Source of the DNA: a virus
Virus record (IMG/VR): IMGVR_UViG_3300034012_000466
Location: 1 to 34,918 of that record
Direction: 5' to 3' (one strand)
DNA: 34,918 nt
A program made the position numbers and the translations under genes. Below the pieces are notes generated by a model. That model was not told the DNA's origin and did not search any database. It saw nothing but the letters and a program-made list of their open reading frames with translations. Shown piece by piece: positions 7,845 to 16,881 of this stretch. Numbering within the stretch: position 1 is the first letter of the stretch; each line of letters begins with the position of its first letter.

Positions 7845-8954
7845 TTACCTCGCAGGAGCCTGTTGCGGTTGATTGAATGCAGACACCAACGCAGCACCAC
7901 CAAGCAAACTGGCAGCAGGATTAGTGTAAGACGGTGCGGCTTGTTGAGCACCTTGCGGAAACCCTGACAAAAATGCGCTGTATTGCGACAGAGCACGATA
8001 CGGAGCTTCCTGCTGGAAGTTGTATCGATTGATAGCGTCTTGCAGAACCTGACGCTGATACTGCTCTTGGAGTTGACCGGCTTGCAAGAGCTTCTGAGCA
8101 CCAGCGTAATCCTGTTCAGCAAGTGCCGGAGCGATATTAGCTGCCTGAAGCTGAATGCCAGCAGCACCCTGAGCAGCACCAGTCAGACCCTGTGCAGCTT
8201 GGAGTTGCGTGGACAGTCCTTGATACTGGCCCTGGCCGATGCCAGCAGCAGCAGCAAGTTGGTTAATGAGAGCTTGCTGTTGAGCCTGTTGCTGACGGTT
8301 AAGAGCTTGCTCTTGGAACTGCCGTTCAGCTTGATACCCCTGAAAAGCAAGACGCTCACCAAGACCAGACAGGTTGGAAGCAAGAGACTCAGCAGCGCCA
8401 GCCTGAAGTTGACCCATCGCAGACGATCCAAACCTGCCAGCGCGAGAGGCTTGCGATGCAATATCTTGGATCTGTGATTGGAATCGCTGCTCAATCGGCC
8501 TAGCCGCAGCAGCGAAAGTACCCTGGAGAAATGGATTCATCCCAAGGTATGCGCCACCAGCAGTCTGATCAGCAGCAACTTCACCGGCTCGACCGTAGAT
8601 GTCCTGATACATACCTGCGGCTTGCGGTTGTGCAGCACCGTAGACATTCTGGAACATACCAGCACCGGGTGACTGGAAACCAGTTAACCCGCCGACAGCC
8701 TGTTGAGCTTGCTGAACTAGCGGAGATCCTGCCTGTGCGCGTTCAGCAGCAGACTGGATAGCCTGTTCAGTAAATCCAGAAGGCCCGACATACGTTTGAC
8801 CAGGAAAAAACTGCGGGACATATGCACCAGGGATCTGTCCGGTCTGGAACAGACTCTGAGCGCCACTCAGACCCTGCTCGACAAACGGAACAAGTCTAGG
8901 ATCAATCCTAGTTTCGGTTACTTCCGGTCTGCTTCTGCTTCCACCGAATGGCAT
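7845..8954 (-). CDS. Gln/Ala-rich virion protein, probable ejection protein
   Basis: A 369-residue protein. The N-terminal region contains YVPQFFPGQTYVGPSG, and the central and C-terminal parts are dense in Gln and Ala (QEQALNRQQQAQQQALINQL), predicted as long helices. I chose the ATG at 8954, just after the upstream TAA and preceded by GAGGGGAAG; the five-codon longer form lacks this. It is the first of four adjacent genes with ejection-protein character. Confidence 0.6.
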   Translation of the reverse strand: MPFGGSRSRPEVTETRIDPRLVPFVEQGLSGAQSLFQTGQIPGAYVPQFFPGQTYVGPSGFTEQAIQSAAERAQAGSPLVQQAQQAVGGLTGFQSPGAGMFQNVYGAAQPQAAGMYQDIYGRAGEVAADQTAGGAYLGMNPFLQGTFAAAARPIEQRFQSQIQDIASQASRAGRFGSSAMGQLQAGAAESLASNLSGLGERLAFQGYQAERQFQEQALNRQQQAQQQALINQLAAAAGIGQGQYQGLSTQLQAAQGLTGAAQGAAGIQLQAANIAPALAEQDYAGAQKLLQAGQLQEQYQRQVLQDAINRYNFQQEAPYRALSQYSAFLSGFPQGAQQAAPSYTNPAASLLGGAALVSAFNQPQQAPAR

Positions 8955-8955
8955 T

Positions 8956-9453
8956 TTACTTCCCCTCAATCCATTTGATCGGCTTGTCGTGCTGAGTAAA
9001 AAACTTCCACATATCTAGGCTTACTGCTCTTGCAGCAGGATAACCCTTTTTCAGCATGACAATCATGGGACACATCTGCAATGCAACAAGCCTTAGAGTC
9101 AAAGCGTATGCCCTGTCCTCTTTGCCGCCTCTTTCAAGCTCCACAGAATCATGGTAGGCATTGATTGATTGAACAATCAACGGCATCAGAAATGATCTGT
9201 GCTTGTTGAAAAACTCATTGCAAGGAAATGTAACAAGAGCATTCCAGAAAACCGCATCGATCTCCTGTCGGGACGGTTCCTTGTCTTTGTCGATCAAGTC
9301 ATCCCAAAGCTCTGCAATGCTGCTGAACGCTACTACAAAGTCAACAGCACTATGGTCACCGTCAAACCACTCTAATAGCTTGGCATCACGAATAGCCCTC
9401 CACTCTTGGCTATCGTGTGACTTCTGCGACCCATTTTGTAGGCTTGAATCCAT
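8956..9453 (-). CDS. Hypothetical helical protein in the ejection cluster
   Basis: A 165-residue, mostly alpha-helical and acidic protein (LLEWFDGDHSAVDFVVAFSS; AELWDDLIDKDKEPSRQEID). The ATG at 9453 has GGAG 4 nt upstream and overlaps the preceding gene by 44 bp; a longer version would use GTG. There are no membrane segments or catalytic motifs I can name. Its place between the acetyltransferase-like gene and the ejection proteins suggests a virion or assembly role. Confidence 0.6.
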   Translation of the reverse strand: MDSSLQNGSQKSHDSQEWRAIRDAKLLEWFDGDHSAVDFVVAFSSIAELWDDLIDKDKEPSRQEIDAVFWNALVTFPCNEFFNKHRSFLMPLIVQSINAYHDSVELERGGKEDRAYALTLRLVALQMCPMIVMLKKGYPAARAVSLDMWKFFTQHDKPIKWIEGK

Positions 9454-9811
9454 AACGCTCCGCAATCTTTCGCCACCCAGGACGACTGCTGTCAAATGAG
9501 ATTTTACGCGCTCCACCCGCTAGCGCAATCTCATGGGCATGACGGAAACCATCTTCCATCAGAAACTTGCCCCAACCAGCCCAAATGTGCAGAGTGTCAC
9601 CCATCGGTTGCAAAACTCCAAACCCGACAGGATTTCCGTCCTCCACCATCAACCAGAGCATTGACCGTCCTTCAAAACAGTCAACGTAGATGTCCTCTGG
9701 TATCCACTGATCCCTGCTTGCCCTCTTAACCTCCAGCAGTCCAGGTCTAACAAATTCCCACACTTCCCGCAGTCTCTGCGGCTCTACAAACACTCTAGCC
9801 GAGGACGACAT
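9410..9811 (-). CDS. GNAT acetyltransferase-like virion-region protein (T7 gp13-like position)
   Basis: A 133-residue protein with GNAT-like features: a strand block FEGRSMLWLMVEDGNPVGFGVL, then HIWAGWGKFL, and a C-terminal AERYGFKPTKW typical of the end of GNAT folds. T7-like phages carry a small GNAT-like protein, gp13, in the same place before the ejection proteins. Whether it acetylates anything is unknown. The ATG at 9811 lies 17 bp inside the previous gene; an upstream TTG would add 11 residues. Confidence 0.6.
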   Translation of the reverse strand: MSSSARVFVEPQRLREVWEFVRPGLLEVKRASRDQWIPEDIYVDCFEGRSMLWLMVEDGNPVGFGVLQPMGDTLHIWAGWGKFLMEDGFRHAHEIALAGGARKISFDSSRPGWRKIAERYGFKPTKWVAEVTR

Positions 9812-10574
9812 AGCGATATGTCTTGTCGGCAGTCGAGTTCGCAAAATGACTGATCGTTGCCTGACCGTATCCTACAGATGACGCATACACATCAGACGTA
9901 GACGATTCATCGATCTTGTTGGCAGTCACAATGACACTCGGTGTCGCTGGCCTTGTCGGAGTGGTCTGCGCTGCAAGATGCTCAATCACCACCAAAGTGC
10001 TTGTCGTCGCCCACATGATCTGAACGTAATCGTTGGCTACAACATCAACGTAAAAGTTCAGAGCCGCAATCAGGTGACCGTCTGTGCCACCATGACTGTT
10101 TGGAACCGAAAACTTGGAGTTGCTGTTTGCAATGTCAGTCCCGTTTTTCCGGAACCAAACATCCACATCCTGAATCTGCGTGTCGTCGTTTGCAAACTGA
10201 ATCGAAAACTGAATGTTGTAGACGCCAGCAGTCTCAAACGTGATCTGCGAGTTGCTTACAACGCTGACACCCTCGGAGAAGTCAGTCGTGTTGTAAGTAA
10301 TGGCATATGCCGTTGTCGTGTTGGCAGCAGCCTGATCTGTTGAGTCAGAAAACGATCCAAACGGAACAGGATCAGCCATTGCCGCAGCAGACGATGGCAT
10401 CAGCAGAATCAGGCTCTCAGGACTAATCCGAGCATCGTACAGCGTCGTAGACGTAGCATCGCCAGTCGCCAGAGTGAGATAGCCAAGACTGTTGATCTTG
10501 CCATCTAACACACGATTGACAATCTCAGCAACCTCTCGCTGACTACCACCCTGCTGAGGCAACCTGCGAAACAT
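9795..10574 (-). CDS. Virion protein with C1q-like beta-sandwich domain
   Basis: A 259-residue protein. Residues 1-60 (SQREVAEIVNRVLDGKINSLG) are a helix-turn unit often seen at the N-terminus of podovirus tail-tip or decoration proteins. Residues ~85-200 look like a C1q/TNF-type jelly roll (GVYNIQFSIQFANDD; DVWFRKNGTDIANS; VVANDYVQIMW), a fold that commonly trimerises in fibres. The start overlaps the upstream stop as TGATG. The exact role, tail spike or decoration, is undecided. Confidence 0.65.
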   Translation of the reverse strand: MFRRLPQQGGSQREVAEIVNRVLDGKINSLGYLTLATGDATSTTLYDARISPESLILLMPSSAAAMADPVPFGSFSDSTDQAAANTTTAYAITYNTTDFSEGVSVVSNSQITFETAGVYNIQFSIQFANDDTQIQDVDVWFRKNGTDIANSNSKFSVPNSHGGTDGHLIAALNFYVDVVANDYVQIMWATTSTLVVIEHLAAQTTPTRPATPSVIVTANKIDESSTSDVYASSVGYGQATISHFANSTADKTYRYVVLG

Positions 10575-11995
10575 CAGCGACCACCAACAGGCACGATGTC
10601 CACATCAACACCAACAGCAGTGTCGTAGTTCCCTGTTGGAGTAATACTCAGACGATGGTAGTTTCCTCGAGACCGTAGACTCACCCGGTTCTCGCTGTCA
10701 GCAGCAACCGCTGTAGAGTAGCTTATAGCCCCGTCTAAGCGTTTTCTGCTTGCGACTGATACCGTAGCACTACCGTTGTCGATTTGTGGCCTAGCAAGCC
10801 GTACAAGCGTTTCCTGGCCTTCTACGGTGATGTCGCCTGTGTTGATCGTTCCGGTGAGATCAGTTCCAGCAAAGGTGACGATCCTAGCCCCGGATACACC
10901 ACCCAGGATCAGTTTGCCACCAGTCCACAGACGCGAATCCAGAGAGGCTGGCAGCGCATCCAGACTAGCCGAGATGTTGTCCAACTGTTCTAGAGTCGTG
11001 GATGCAGTCGCAATGCTGGAGATGTAGTCCGCTCCAGAGTCACCGTGTGACCAGCGATCCGTTGACCAGTTATAAATCAGGAGCTTCTGGATGTTGAAAA
11101 TATCCCTAAAGCACCACAGCACCAGTTTATTGACCGGATCGACAGCAGCAGACATCTTGCTGAACTGAGACGGATCTGCGTTGGCGTAGAACCACCTATC
11201 AACACGCTCCGCACCGATAGGCTTGACCTGCTGACCATCGGTCATAAAGAACCCGTCATCGCTCAGAAAGAACGTCATCGGGCCATATTGAGCAATAGAT
11301 CGAGACTCGTAACAGCCTACATTCCTAGCAATGTTGTCGAACTGGAAGAACAACGGTGCGCCGATGTAGGTCATCCGGACGATACCGCGCTCCATCAGCA
11401 CGACACCAAACTCACCCCCGGTGATACCGCGAATCTCACCACCATCAGGGATGTCCTGCGTGTCGGATTGGCTGGCAGCACCAGGAGTCCAGTCGGTTTC
11501 ATCATTTATGTCCGACCAGAGTACACGGTTAGGATAAGTTGCGGTTTTGCCAGCGACAACAAAGTCCCGCACAACGGTCACAAACGATGCTGTGGGAGCA
11601 GCAGCAGCAAGGTCAGCAAACCTTGTGCTGGATGCCATGTTCCATGCTTGCAGCTTGTCTACACCGTTGGACGCAATGACCTGCGATCCAAACTGAGTGA
11701 ACTGCCAGAAGTCAGTTGTTGAGTAGGCAGTCGGAGTCCTAGAAACATCATCCAGATCAGCATCAGCAGGATCGAACTTGAACAGTTTGCCAGCACCAGC
11801 AGCAAACAACGTGGTAGCACCAGCCCATCGACCAGGAAACACCGTCAGCAGATTCTCACTAGCAGCATCAGACAGGTTTGCAGTCCCGTTGAGAGACGCA
11901 TAACCAGATGCTGTAGGGTAGATGTTTTTAGCCTCGGTCAGGTTCCCAGAAACCCCTGGCCGATCTGGTGTCCACTGACCGAATGCGATTCTCAT
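10574..11995 (-). CDS. Tail hub / DNA stabilisation protein (P22 gp10-like)
   Basis: A 473-residue, beta-rich protein. Sequence blocks are RIAFGQWTPDRPGVSGNLTE at the start, YPNRVLWSDINDETDWTPG in the centre and a propeller-like series ending DNGSATVSVASRKR. This resembles podoviral packaged-DNA stabilisation or tail accessory factors, which form the hub below the portal. The ATG at 11995 overlaps the preceding stop as ATGA; the 14-codon longer frame is unlikely. It lies after the fibre genes and before the ejection proteins. Confidence 0.75.
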   Translation of the reverse strand: MRIAFGQWTPDRPGVSGNLTEAKNIYPTASGYASLNGTANLSDAASENLLTVFPGRWAGATTLFAAGAGKLFKFDPADADLDDVSRTPTAYSTTDFWQFTQFGSQVIASNGVDKLQAWNMASSTRFADLAAAAPTASFVTVVRDFVVAGKTATYPNRVLWSDINDETDWTPGAASQSDTQDIPDGGEIRGITGGEFGVVLMERGIVRMTYIGAPLFFQFDNIARNVGCYESRSIAQYGPMTFFLSDDGFFMTDGQQVKPIGAERVDRWFYANADPSQFSKMSAAVDPVNKLVLWCFRDIFNIQKLLIYNWSTDRWSHGDSGADYISSIATASTTLEQLDNISASLDALPASLDSRLWTGGKLILGGVSGARIVTFAGTDLTGTINTGDITVEGQETLVRLARPQIDNGSATVSVASRKRLDGAISYSTAVAADSENRVSLRSRGNYHRLSITPTGNYDTAVGVDVDIVPVGGR

Positions 11996-12480
11996 TGCGA
12001 AGTCCAAGTATTCGATGAATACGTTTGCTCTGTCCAAACATTTGAACCGGGTATTTCATCTGTCCATGTGTTTGCGTCACCATCAGGGATAGACCAAACA
12101 CCAAGCACAGACACTACACCAATACTACCGATAAGACCGAACCCAGTTACATCAAGATAGTTGTTGCTCTCAAGCGTTACAGTTCCGAGAGCAGTGGTTC
12201 CCTGAACACCAGTGACAGGAACCCGGACAACGATAAGAACAGTCAGTGTACCTGTTTGACCTGTTGCAGAAACACCTGTTAGCAGTACGTTTGCACTAGC
12301 AGAGACAACTACAGAACCAGTTTGCCCAGATGCTGAAACACCGGTAACTGGTACATTTGCGTTAGCAACAACAACAACAGAACCAACCTGCCCAGTCGCA
12401 GAAACGCCGGTAACATCAACAATTGCATTGTTTCCAGTTTCTGAAAATGGAAACTCTGCAAATGGTGCGAAGCCGAACAT
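11992..12480 (-). CDS. Repeat-containing tail/virion protein (22-residue VTGV repeats)
   Basis: A 162-residue protein. Five 22-residue repeats start near residue 23, each opening with (V/L)TGVSA-type sequence and running into a valine-rich strand (GQVGSVVVVANANVP). The C-terminus has three Trp-Thr motifs (NTWTDE, NVWTEQ, NTWTSQ). The pattern suggests stacked beta hairpins in a fibre or surface protein. Start and stop overlap both neighbours by 1 and 4 bases. Confidence 0.7.
   Translation of the reverse strand: MFGFAPFAEFPFSETGNNAIVDVTGVSATGQVGSVVVVANANVPVTGVSASGQTGSVVVSASANVLLTGVSATGQTGTLTVLIVVRVPVTGVQGTTALGTVTLESNNYLDVTGFGLIGSIGVVSVLGVWSIPDGDANTWTDEIPGSNVWTEQTYSSNTWTSQ
12085..12414. repeat. 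66-bp tandem coding repeats (five units)
   Basis: Five consecutive 66-bp units, most alike in the first three and more diverged in the last two, encode the 22-residue VTGV repeats of the 11992-12480 protein. Confidence 0.75.
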
Positions 12481-12938
12481 TAGACAGCCTGCGAGTCAGC
12501 CATACTAGGCTGAGTCGTCCAAACAACCGAAAACGGAAACCCTGATTGGCTTGTGATATCACGCAGTGCCTGACGGTACACAGACCACGCTTGTCGGTCT
12601 ACAGGAGAATCAGGAAGCTGAGTCCAATCAGATGCAGACAGCAGATCGTTTCGTTTGTTTCTAACATTCTTTGCTGCAATATCTTCAGGTTTGCGTGTCA
12701 CAACCCAAGATTGTACCCACTGACTATCTGTCTGTACTGGCAAAGTTTCTTTCAGTTCCTCTGTCAAAGCATCGTATGTCGGAGGCGTTGTAAGCGTCAC
12801 CTCAAAAACAGAATACTCGTTCAGCAAAGACAAAGGGATTGCAGCAGGAAAACTAACATTTGGATGCAAAAATCTGAGCGTCCCGGTGTCAAATGGGTAA
12901 TGCACACCACCATCAAACACTCGTATATACGTCATCAT
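12480..12938 (-). CDS. Tail fibre assembly chaperone-like protein
   Basis: A 152-residue protein. The C-terminal half reads RNKRNDLLSASDWTQLPDSP and then AWSVYRQALRDITSQSGFP, closely matching the phage tail assembly chaperone domain (PF16778 type). That domain helps fibres fold or trimerise. The N-terminal half is likely fibre-specific. It lies among the fibre genes, fitting this role. The start is one of two adjacent ATGs (12938 or 12935) with GAGG just upstream, overlapping the previous stop. Confidence 0.75.
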   Translation of the reverse strand: MMTYIRVFDGGVHYPFDTGTLRFLHPNVSFPAAIPLSLLNEYSVFEVTLTTPPTYDALTEELKETLPVQTDSQWVQSWVVTRKPEDIAAKNVRNKRNDLLSASDWTQLPDSPVDRQAWSVYRQALRDITSQSGFPFSVVWTTQPSMADSQAV

Positions 12939-14299
12939 GACCTCGGGAAAAAGACTTGCTGCGTGTAAAACGTAAACGATGCAGATGCCACCATCAACAG
13001 TGCAGTGCTTGAAATGTTTAACTGCTTTCTGGTGTACAAAAAGCTGGATACATCACCGGAATTAGGAGTCCCTTCAGTAAACGAACACAATGACGGAGGA
13101 TACACCTCTGTAGCTGTTGCTTTTGTAGCGTAGTAAGCAATCAACAAACCTTTTGAAGTAATAGTAAGACCTGCTGCTGATGGGTTTATAGAACTTGTTT
13201 CTGTGGTAGATCCGTACACCGCACCAGTCGTAGTAGCATTCCTTAGCGTAATGCAACAGGTGCTGTAACTTAATGTCTCAGGAATACCGCTTTTGGTCCA
13301 TGAAATTGTGTACGAAGCTGGTTCGCTGCCGCCTGCCGTTTTTGTAAAGATATATTTGACAACCTCTCCTCCACCGGTATCGTAAGAATTAGCGGTTGCG
13401 AATCCACTAGGACCCGTTACAACCAAGGGGTTGTTTTGTGCAACAGTGATAATAATCACAACCAAATCACCAGAAGCCGTACCGGTTGGCGTGGTCACTG
13501 TAGAAGATGTGTTGCTTCCAGAGTCATTTGTAGCGTCTACGATTGTTGGGTAGTCGCTTGAAACTGTTGGTCCTGGCTTTAAGGCCAAAGAAAAACTGTT
13601 ATTACTGTATGCAGTGCTGTCTAGACCAGAACTAAGTGTGAATTGAGCAACATCAAACGCACCACTTGTCCACGTTCCACTGCCTATAGCGAGGGTGGTT
13701 CTAAAAGCATCGCTGCTGTTGACTTGAATAAAGTTTGATAATAAAGCTGGTGTGTTGTACACAAGGTTTGATGCGTGTCCAGAACCTCCCCCCGCAATAA
13801 CAATTGCACCCGATGTAACTGGAGTGATGCTCGGTGGATTTATAAGTACTGTGTTAGCAATAGACACATGCTCAACTTTTTCAACCAATATGTCTAAGTC
13901 GATGTTTCGCCAAACATGAATCGCCACAGCCCCGGCATCATTAGCATTTAAGGTAGGCCCAACTTGAACAGTGGTTTCGCTTGCTCCAGCAACTTTTACA
14001 TAGATAATTAAATGGGCATCGTATGTATCGTTTGAAAAATCTTTTTCACCAACCAGTAGGTATCCTGCTGTATTAACCTTAATGTTCCGATTCGCACTGT
14101 TACTACCAGTTGAATACACAAGAACGATTACATCATCCTGTGCTGGGGATGTTGCTACTCCACCAGACAAAGTTCCTGACAGCGAAATATCTGTATCAGT
14201 TCCTGTGCTGCCAACAAAACTAGCGGTTCTACCACCTACATATGTAGGTGCGGCTGCGGTTGATTTTTGTAATGCCCTGAGAGCGTGTGGCAGCAGCAT
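12935..14299 (-). CDS. Beta-rich tail/virion protein with tandem Ig-like sandwiches
   Basis: A 454-residue protein with almost no helix after residue 20. Two similar halves each start with a Ser/Thr-rich strand set and contain IHVWRN- or ITLRNA-like strands (GAVAIHVWRNIDLDI; TCCITLRNATTTGAV), suggesting duplicated sandwich domains. It sits between the fibre protein and the chaperone-like gene, so it may be a fibre or surface adhesin. The ATG overlaps the upstream stop (TAATG). The family is not recognised. Confidence 0.65.
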   Translation of the reverse strand: MLLPHALRALQKSTAAAPTYVGGRTASFVGSTGTDTDISLSGTLSGGVATSPAQDDVIVLVYSTGSNSANRNIKVNTAGYLLVGEKDFSNDTYDAHLIIYVKVAGASETTVQVGPTLNANDAGAVAIHVWRNIDLDILVEKVEHVSIANTVLINPPSITPVTSGAIVIAGGGSGHASNLVYNTPALLSNFIQVNSSDAFRTTLAIGSGTWTSGAFDVAQFTLSSGLDSTAYSNNSFSLALKPGPTVSSDYPTIVDATNDSGSNTSSTVTTPTGTASGDLVVIIITVAQNNPLVVTGPSGFATANSYDTGGGEVVKYIFTKTAGGSEPASYTISWTKSGIPETLSYSTCCITLRNATTTGAVYGSTTETSSINPSAAGLTITSKGLLIAYYATKATATEVYPPSLCSFTEGTPNSGDVSSFLYTRKQLNISSTALLMVASASFTFYTQQVFFPRS

Positions 14300-15171
14300 T
14301 ACGCCACGCTCCCAACCAAAGCACCATAAAGCGTTGTGCTAACTTTCCAAAGCTCAATCACAGTAAACCCAGTGGTTGCCAAGGTAGGAGCCGAACCTCC
14401 AACCCATGTCACGCTAGGCCAAGTTATCGTGTACGCAGTTCCATCGTTAACCATCAACGTCATAGACTGACCAGCAGCAAATCCTGTTGCAGTAGGTGAC
14501 CGACTGGCCCCTAGAGTCCACAACTGGATAGTTCCGTTTGATGGGTCTAAATCTACAGACGCTCCATCAGTGATCGTAAAAACTTCTTCTGTAAAGTCGC
14601 CATCAAAAATTAGATTCGTGATGGTTTTGTTGGTGAGTGTTTGTGTCCCACCCGTTGTAACCTGATTGATCTGCGCCAGAACCTGAACTGCGTTTGAACT
14701 ATCTTTGAAGTACAGTTTTCCATCGGCAGTATTGACCACCAACTCACCAGCAGAAAGGCTTAAAGCAGTTGGAACTGCACTGGGAGTGCTGCTATTTCGA
14801 AGCTGAATTGTGGTGACGTTGCCTGAGTAGGATGCCGTTGTAGCTGGAACGATATCTGGCCCATCAACATAGACGGATCGATCTGCCGGATACGTTAGGA
14901 ACACATCCTTACTGCCAGCACTCCAACTGACAGCGTTTCCAGAATTACTTGAGGCAAGGATCGTATCTCGGCTGAGAGTCGTACCAGACAACGTATACGT
15001 CCCGACACCGACTTCCCAGTTCGTACCATCCGTGACCGTGTAGTAGGTCGTGTTTCCATCGCCAACAACGGAAAACGATTGATACCCCGTAACAGCACCA
15101 GCAAGCGTGTAAGTGCCTGTACTGGTGGTGGTAGTGGTTTCTTTTACGCGATCCTTGAGTACAAGTGCCAT
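14299..15171 (-). CDS. Tail fibre protein
   Basis: A 290-residue fibre-type protein. Residues 1-90 (ALVLKDRVKETTTTTSTG; VGTYTLSGTTLSRDTIL) are the common N-terminal domain of phage fibres. Residues ~135-195 hold the shaft-like LSAGELVVNTADGKLYFKD and the hallmark TLTNKTITN. The C-terminal sandwich (SMTLMVNDGTAYTITWPSV) is shared with many side-fibre proteins. AGG/GAGG motifs precede the ATG. With 12480-12938 and 2830-3825 it forms the adsorption apparatus. Confidence 0.8.
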   Translation of the reverse strand: MALVLKDRVKETTTTTSTGTYTLAGAVTGYQSFSVVGDGNTTYYTVTDGTNWEVGVGTYTLSGTTLSRDTILASSNSGNAVSWSAGSKDVFLTYPADRSVYVDGPDIVPATTASYSGNVTTIQLRNSSTPSAVPTALSLSAGELVVNTADGKLYFKDSSNAVQVLAQINQVTTGGTQTLTNKTITNLIFDGDFTEEVFTITDGASVDLDPSNGTIQLWTLGASRSPTATGFAAGQSMTLMVNDGTAYTITWPSVTWVGGSAPTLATTGFTVIELWKVSTTLYGALVGSVA

Positions 15172-15180
15172 GACCTAACC

Positions 15181-15603
15181 TCAAGCAATCCTGATGATCG
15201 CGTTAGAAGCATCAGCAGTCGGGAACTGAACTACAAAATCTCCGTTCGTGCTCGTCTTGTCAGCACCAAAGTCCAGCACAGCAATCGCTCGATCAGACTT
15301 GCTTGAGTTATAGATCAAAGCACCCCTAGCAGTGAATGATGCGCTAGTCCAGGTGGTATCCGTGAAGTCAACAAACGCAGTTGTGCCGCTAGACGTAATA
15401 GAAGCGCCTGTGAGCGTGTTTCCTCCGGTGGTGTACCCGTTACCATTAGCAACCTCATCCGTGCTGCTGTAGGCTGTTGTAGAGGCTCCAAGTGTGGCCG
15501 ATGATGTGAACAACGCGATTTTGATCGTATCTGTATCAAGATCGTGTGTGCCACCAAGAAGCTCCGTCTTGAAGCTGGTACACATTGCTTGGGTGATAGC
15601 CAT
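15181..15603 (-). CDS. Phage tail/virion structural protein
   Basis: A 140-residue protein that begins ITQAMCTSFKTELLGGTHDL and continues DTIKIALFTSSATLGA. This pattern recurs in small structural proteins of many podo- and siphoviruses, usually in head-tail clusters. The body is beta-rich (TAFVDFTDTTWTSASFTARG). GAGG 6 nt before the ATG is clear. It is likely a decoration or tail-tip component; the exact site in the particle is unknown. Confidence 0.7.
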   Translation of the reverse strand: MAITQAMCTSFKTELLGGTHDLDTDTIKIALFTSSATLGASTTAYSSTDEVANGNGYTTGGNTLTGASITSSGTTAFVDFTDTTWTSASFTARGALIYNSSKSDRAIAVLDFGADKTSTNGDFVVQFPTADASNAIIRIA

Positions 15604-15606
15604 GAT

Positions 15607-16227
15607 TTACCTCTTCTGAACTGTCATAACCATAGGATTGCCAGAATACTCTGCCTGCTCATCCGATACAGTGAGATCCTGCAAAGACCGCTGAAACAAT
15701 GCCGCCCATGTCTGAATCCTGGCATCATTCATCAGATATGGCTCTGCTTCTGTCAGCGCACCATAAAGCAGAAGATCAGGACAAACACTCGTAAATGTGT
15801 TCGTGCTTGTGCTGTCACTCAAAAACGTCGGCGCAGCGTAATACAACATCCACAGCGTGTAGTTGCTGTCTGCCACAGGAGCAAACTGCATTTCCTCTGA
15901 CAGGATGGTGTAGGCGACAGGCTTGCCGCTCTCAGTCACCCGCGCATTCCTGGTGAACGAAGCAGGAGACAGGTATCCGATGGGGATCTCTGGATTGCCA
16001 TCCAGATACAGGTTACGCATCTGGAGGAAGTCGCTTGGCAGACCGACAGTGCTATCACCACCAGTCATCGTCGTGCTAGACAGCTTTAGCATCTCGCGGA
16101 TGCGAAGCTGCCTACGCAGACGGATCTCAGCCAGCCGGATAAAGTCAGGAATCTGGCTACTTAGATCGCTTCTTGCGAGATAGTTTGCGACTGCTGTTTT
16201 CAGGTCGCTGTAAGTTGCTAGGGCCAT
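15607..16227 (-). CDS. Head-to-tail adaptor protein (SU10/P22 gp4-like)
   Basis: A 206-residue protein with helices in the N-terminal half (TYSDLKTAVANYLARSDLSS; DFIRLAEIRLRRQLRIREM) and a beta-rich centre (MQFAPVADSNYTLWMLYYAA). This is the pattern of podoviral adaptor proteins that bind under the portal ring. Order relative to the capsid and hub genes agrees. Its 5' end overlaps the glycosyltransferase-like gene by 71 bp, and no strong ribosome-binding site is visible before the ATG, so coupling to the upstream gene is likely. Confidence 0.75.
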   Translation of the reverse strand: MALATYSDLKTAVANYLARSDLSSQIPDFIRLAEIRLRRQLRIREMLKLSSTTMTGGDSTVGLPSDFLQMRNLYLDGNPEIPIGYLSPASFTRNARVTESGKPVAYTILSEEMQFAPVADSNYTLWMLYYAAPTFLSDSTSTNTFTSVCPDLLLYGALTEAEPYLMNDARIQTWAALFQRSLQDLTVSDEQAEYSGNPMVMTVQKR

Positions 16228-16873
16228 GTTTCACGTCATCCCATCCAAAGGTCTTGACGCCAATATGTCCGATGTGCATTGACAGTTCATGGTCAACAAA
16301 CACCGGAATGTCATTCTCCATGCACCGGACGCAGAACGTAACATCCTCACCGATGACATTGCCGTGATCAGTCCAAATGACATCAAACCACGGTCTAGGG
16401 ATCTTCTCAAACACTTCCCTGTTGACAAGTGTAACCGCAAAACCCACTGCGGTCACCTGTTCAACACCCTTCTTGCCCCTGCTTTCAACCTTGTGCCAGA
16501 CCTGTTTCGGCTCTCCTGGCTTGCCGTTGAGCATCTCCCGCTCAATCTTAAGGTTTAACGCAGTCGGCAGAATAGGCTCTCTGCGCGTTGTAGCGTTCAC
16601 ACCGCAGATCGGTACTTGCCTCGCCTGGAGGATCTCCAGCGTATCAGCAGGGAACCGCTGATCAGAGTCAATCCACAGAACTTGATCTGCACCCCATTCC
16701 AGAGCTTCCTGCGCCAGTTTCTCACGCTGAGTGAAGATCAGCGTTCCTGGCATCTGCAATAGTTGTATTTCGTTCTGACCCCGTTTTGCCTCGTATCCGA
16801 CCAATCTTGCAAGGTCAAAACAGAATCCGCTCATCACCTCGTCCCGACATGGGACACAGATTGCAACCTTCAT
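16157..16873 (-). CDS. Glycosyltransferase-like protein (GT-A type) in the head module
   Basis: A 238-residue protein. It starts MKVAICVPCRDEV, the beta1 nucleotide-binding strand of GT-A folds, and has WIDSDQRFP (DxD-like) near residue 67. Later blocks VGFAVTLVNREVFEKI and GEDVTFCVRCMENDIPVFVD resemble acceptor-side motifs. Such genes are found between phage capsid and adaptor genes, perhaps to decorate virion or host glycans; substrates are unknown. AAGGAGGAGC sits directly before the ATG. Its basic tail (RKLSRKKRSK) is encoded in the 71-bp overlap with the adaptor gene. Confidence 0.75.
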   Translation of the reverse strand: MKVAICVPCRDEVMSGFCFDLARLVGYEAKRGQNEIQLLQMPGTLIFTQREKLAQEALEWGADQVLWIDSDQRFPADTLEILQARQVPICGVNATTRREPILPTALNLKIEREMLNGKPGEPKQVWHKVESRGKKGVEQVTAVGFAVTLVNREVFEKIPRPWFDVIWTDHGNVIGEDVTFCVRCMENDIPVFVDHELSMHIGHIGVKTFGWDDVKHGPSNLQRPENSSRKLSRKKRSK

Positions 16874-16881
16874 GCTCCTCC

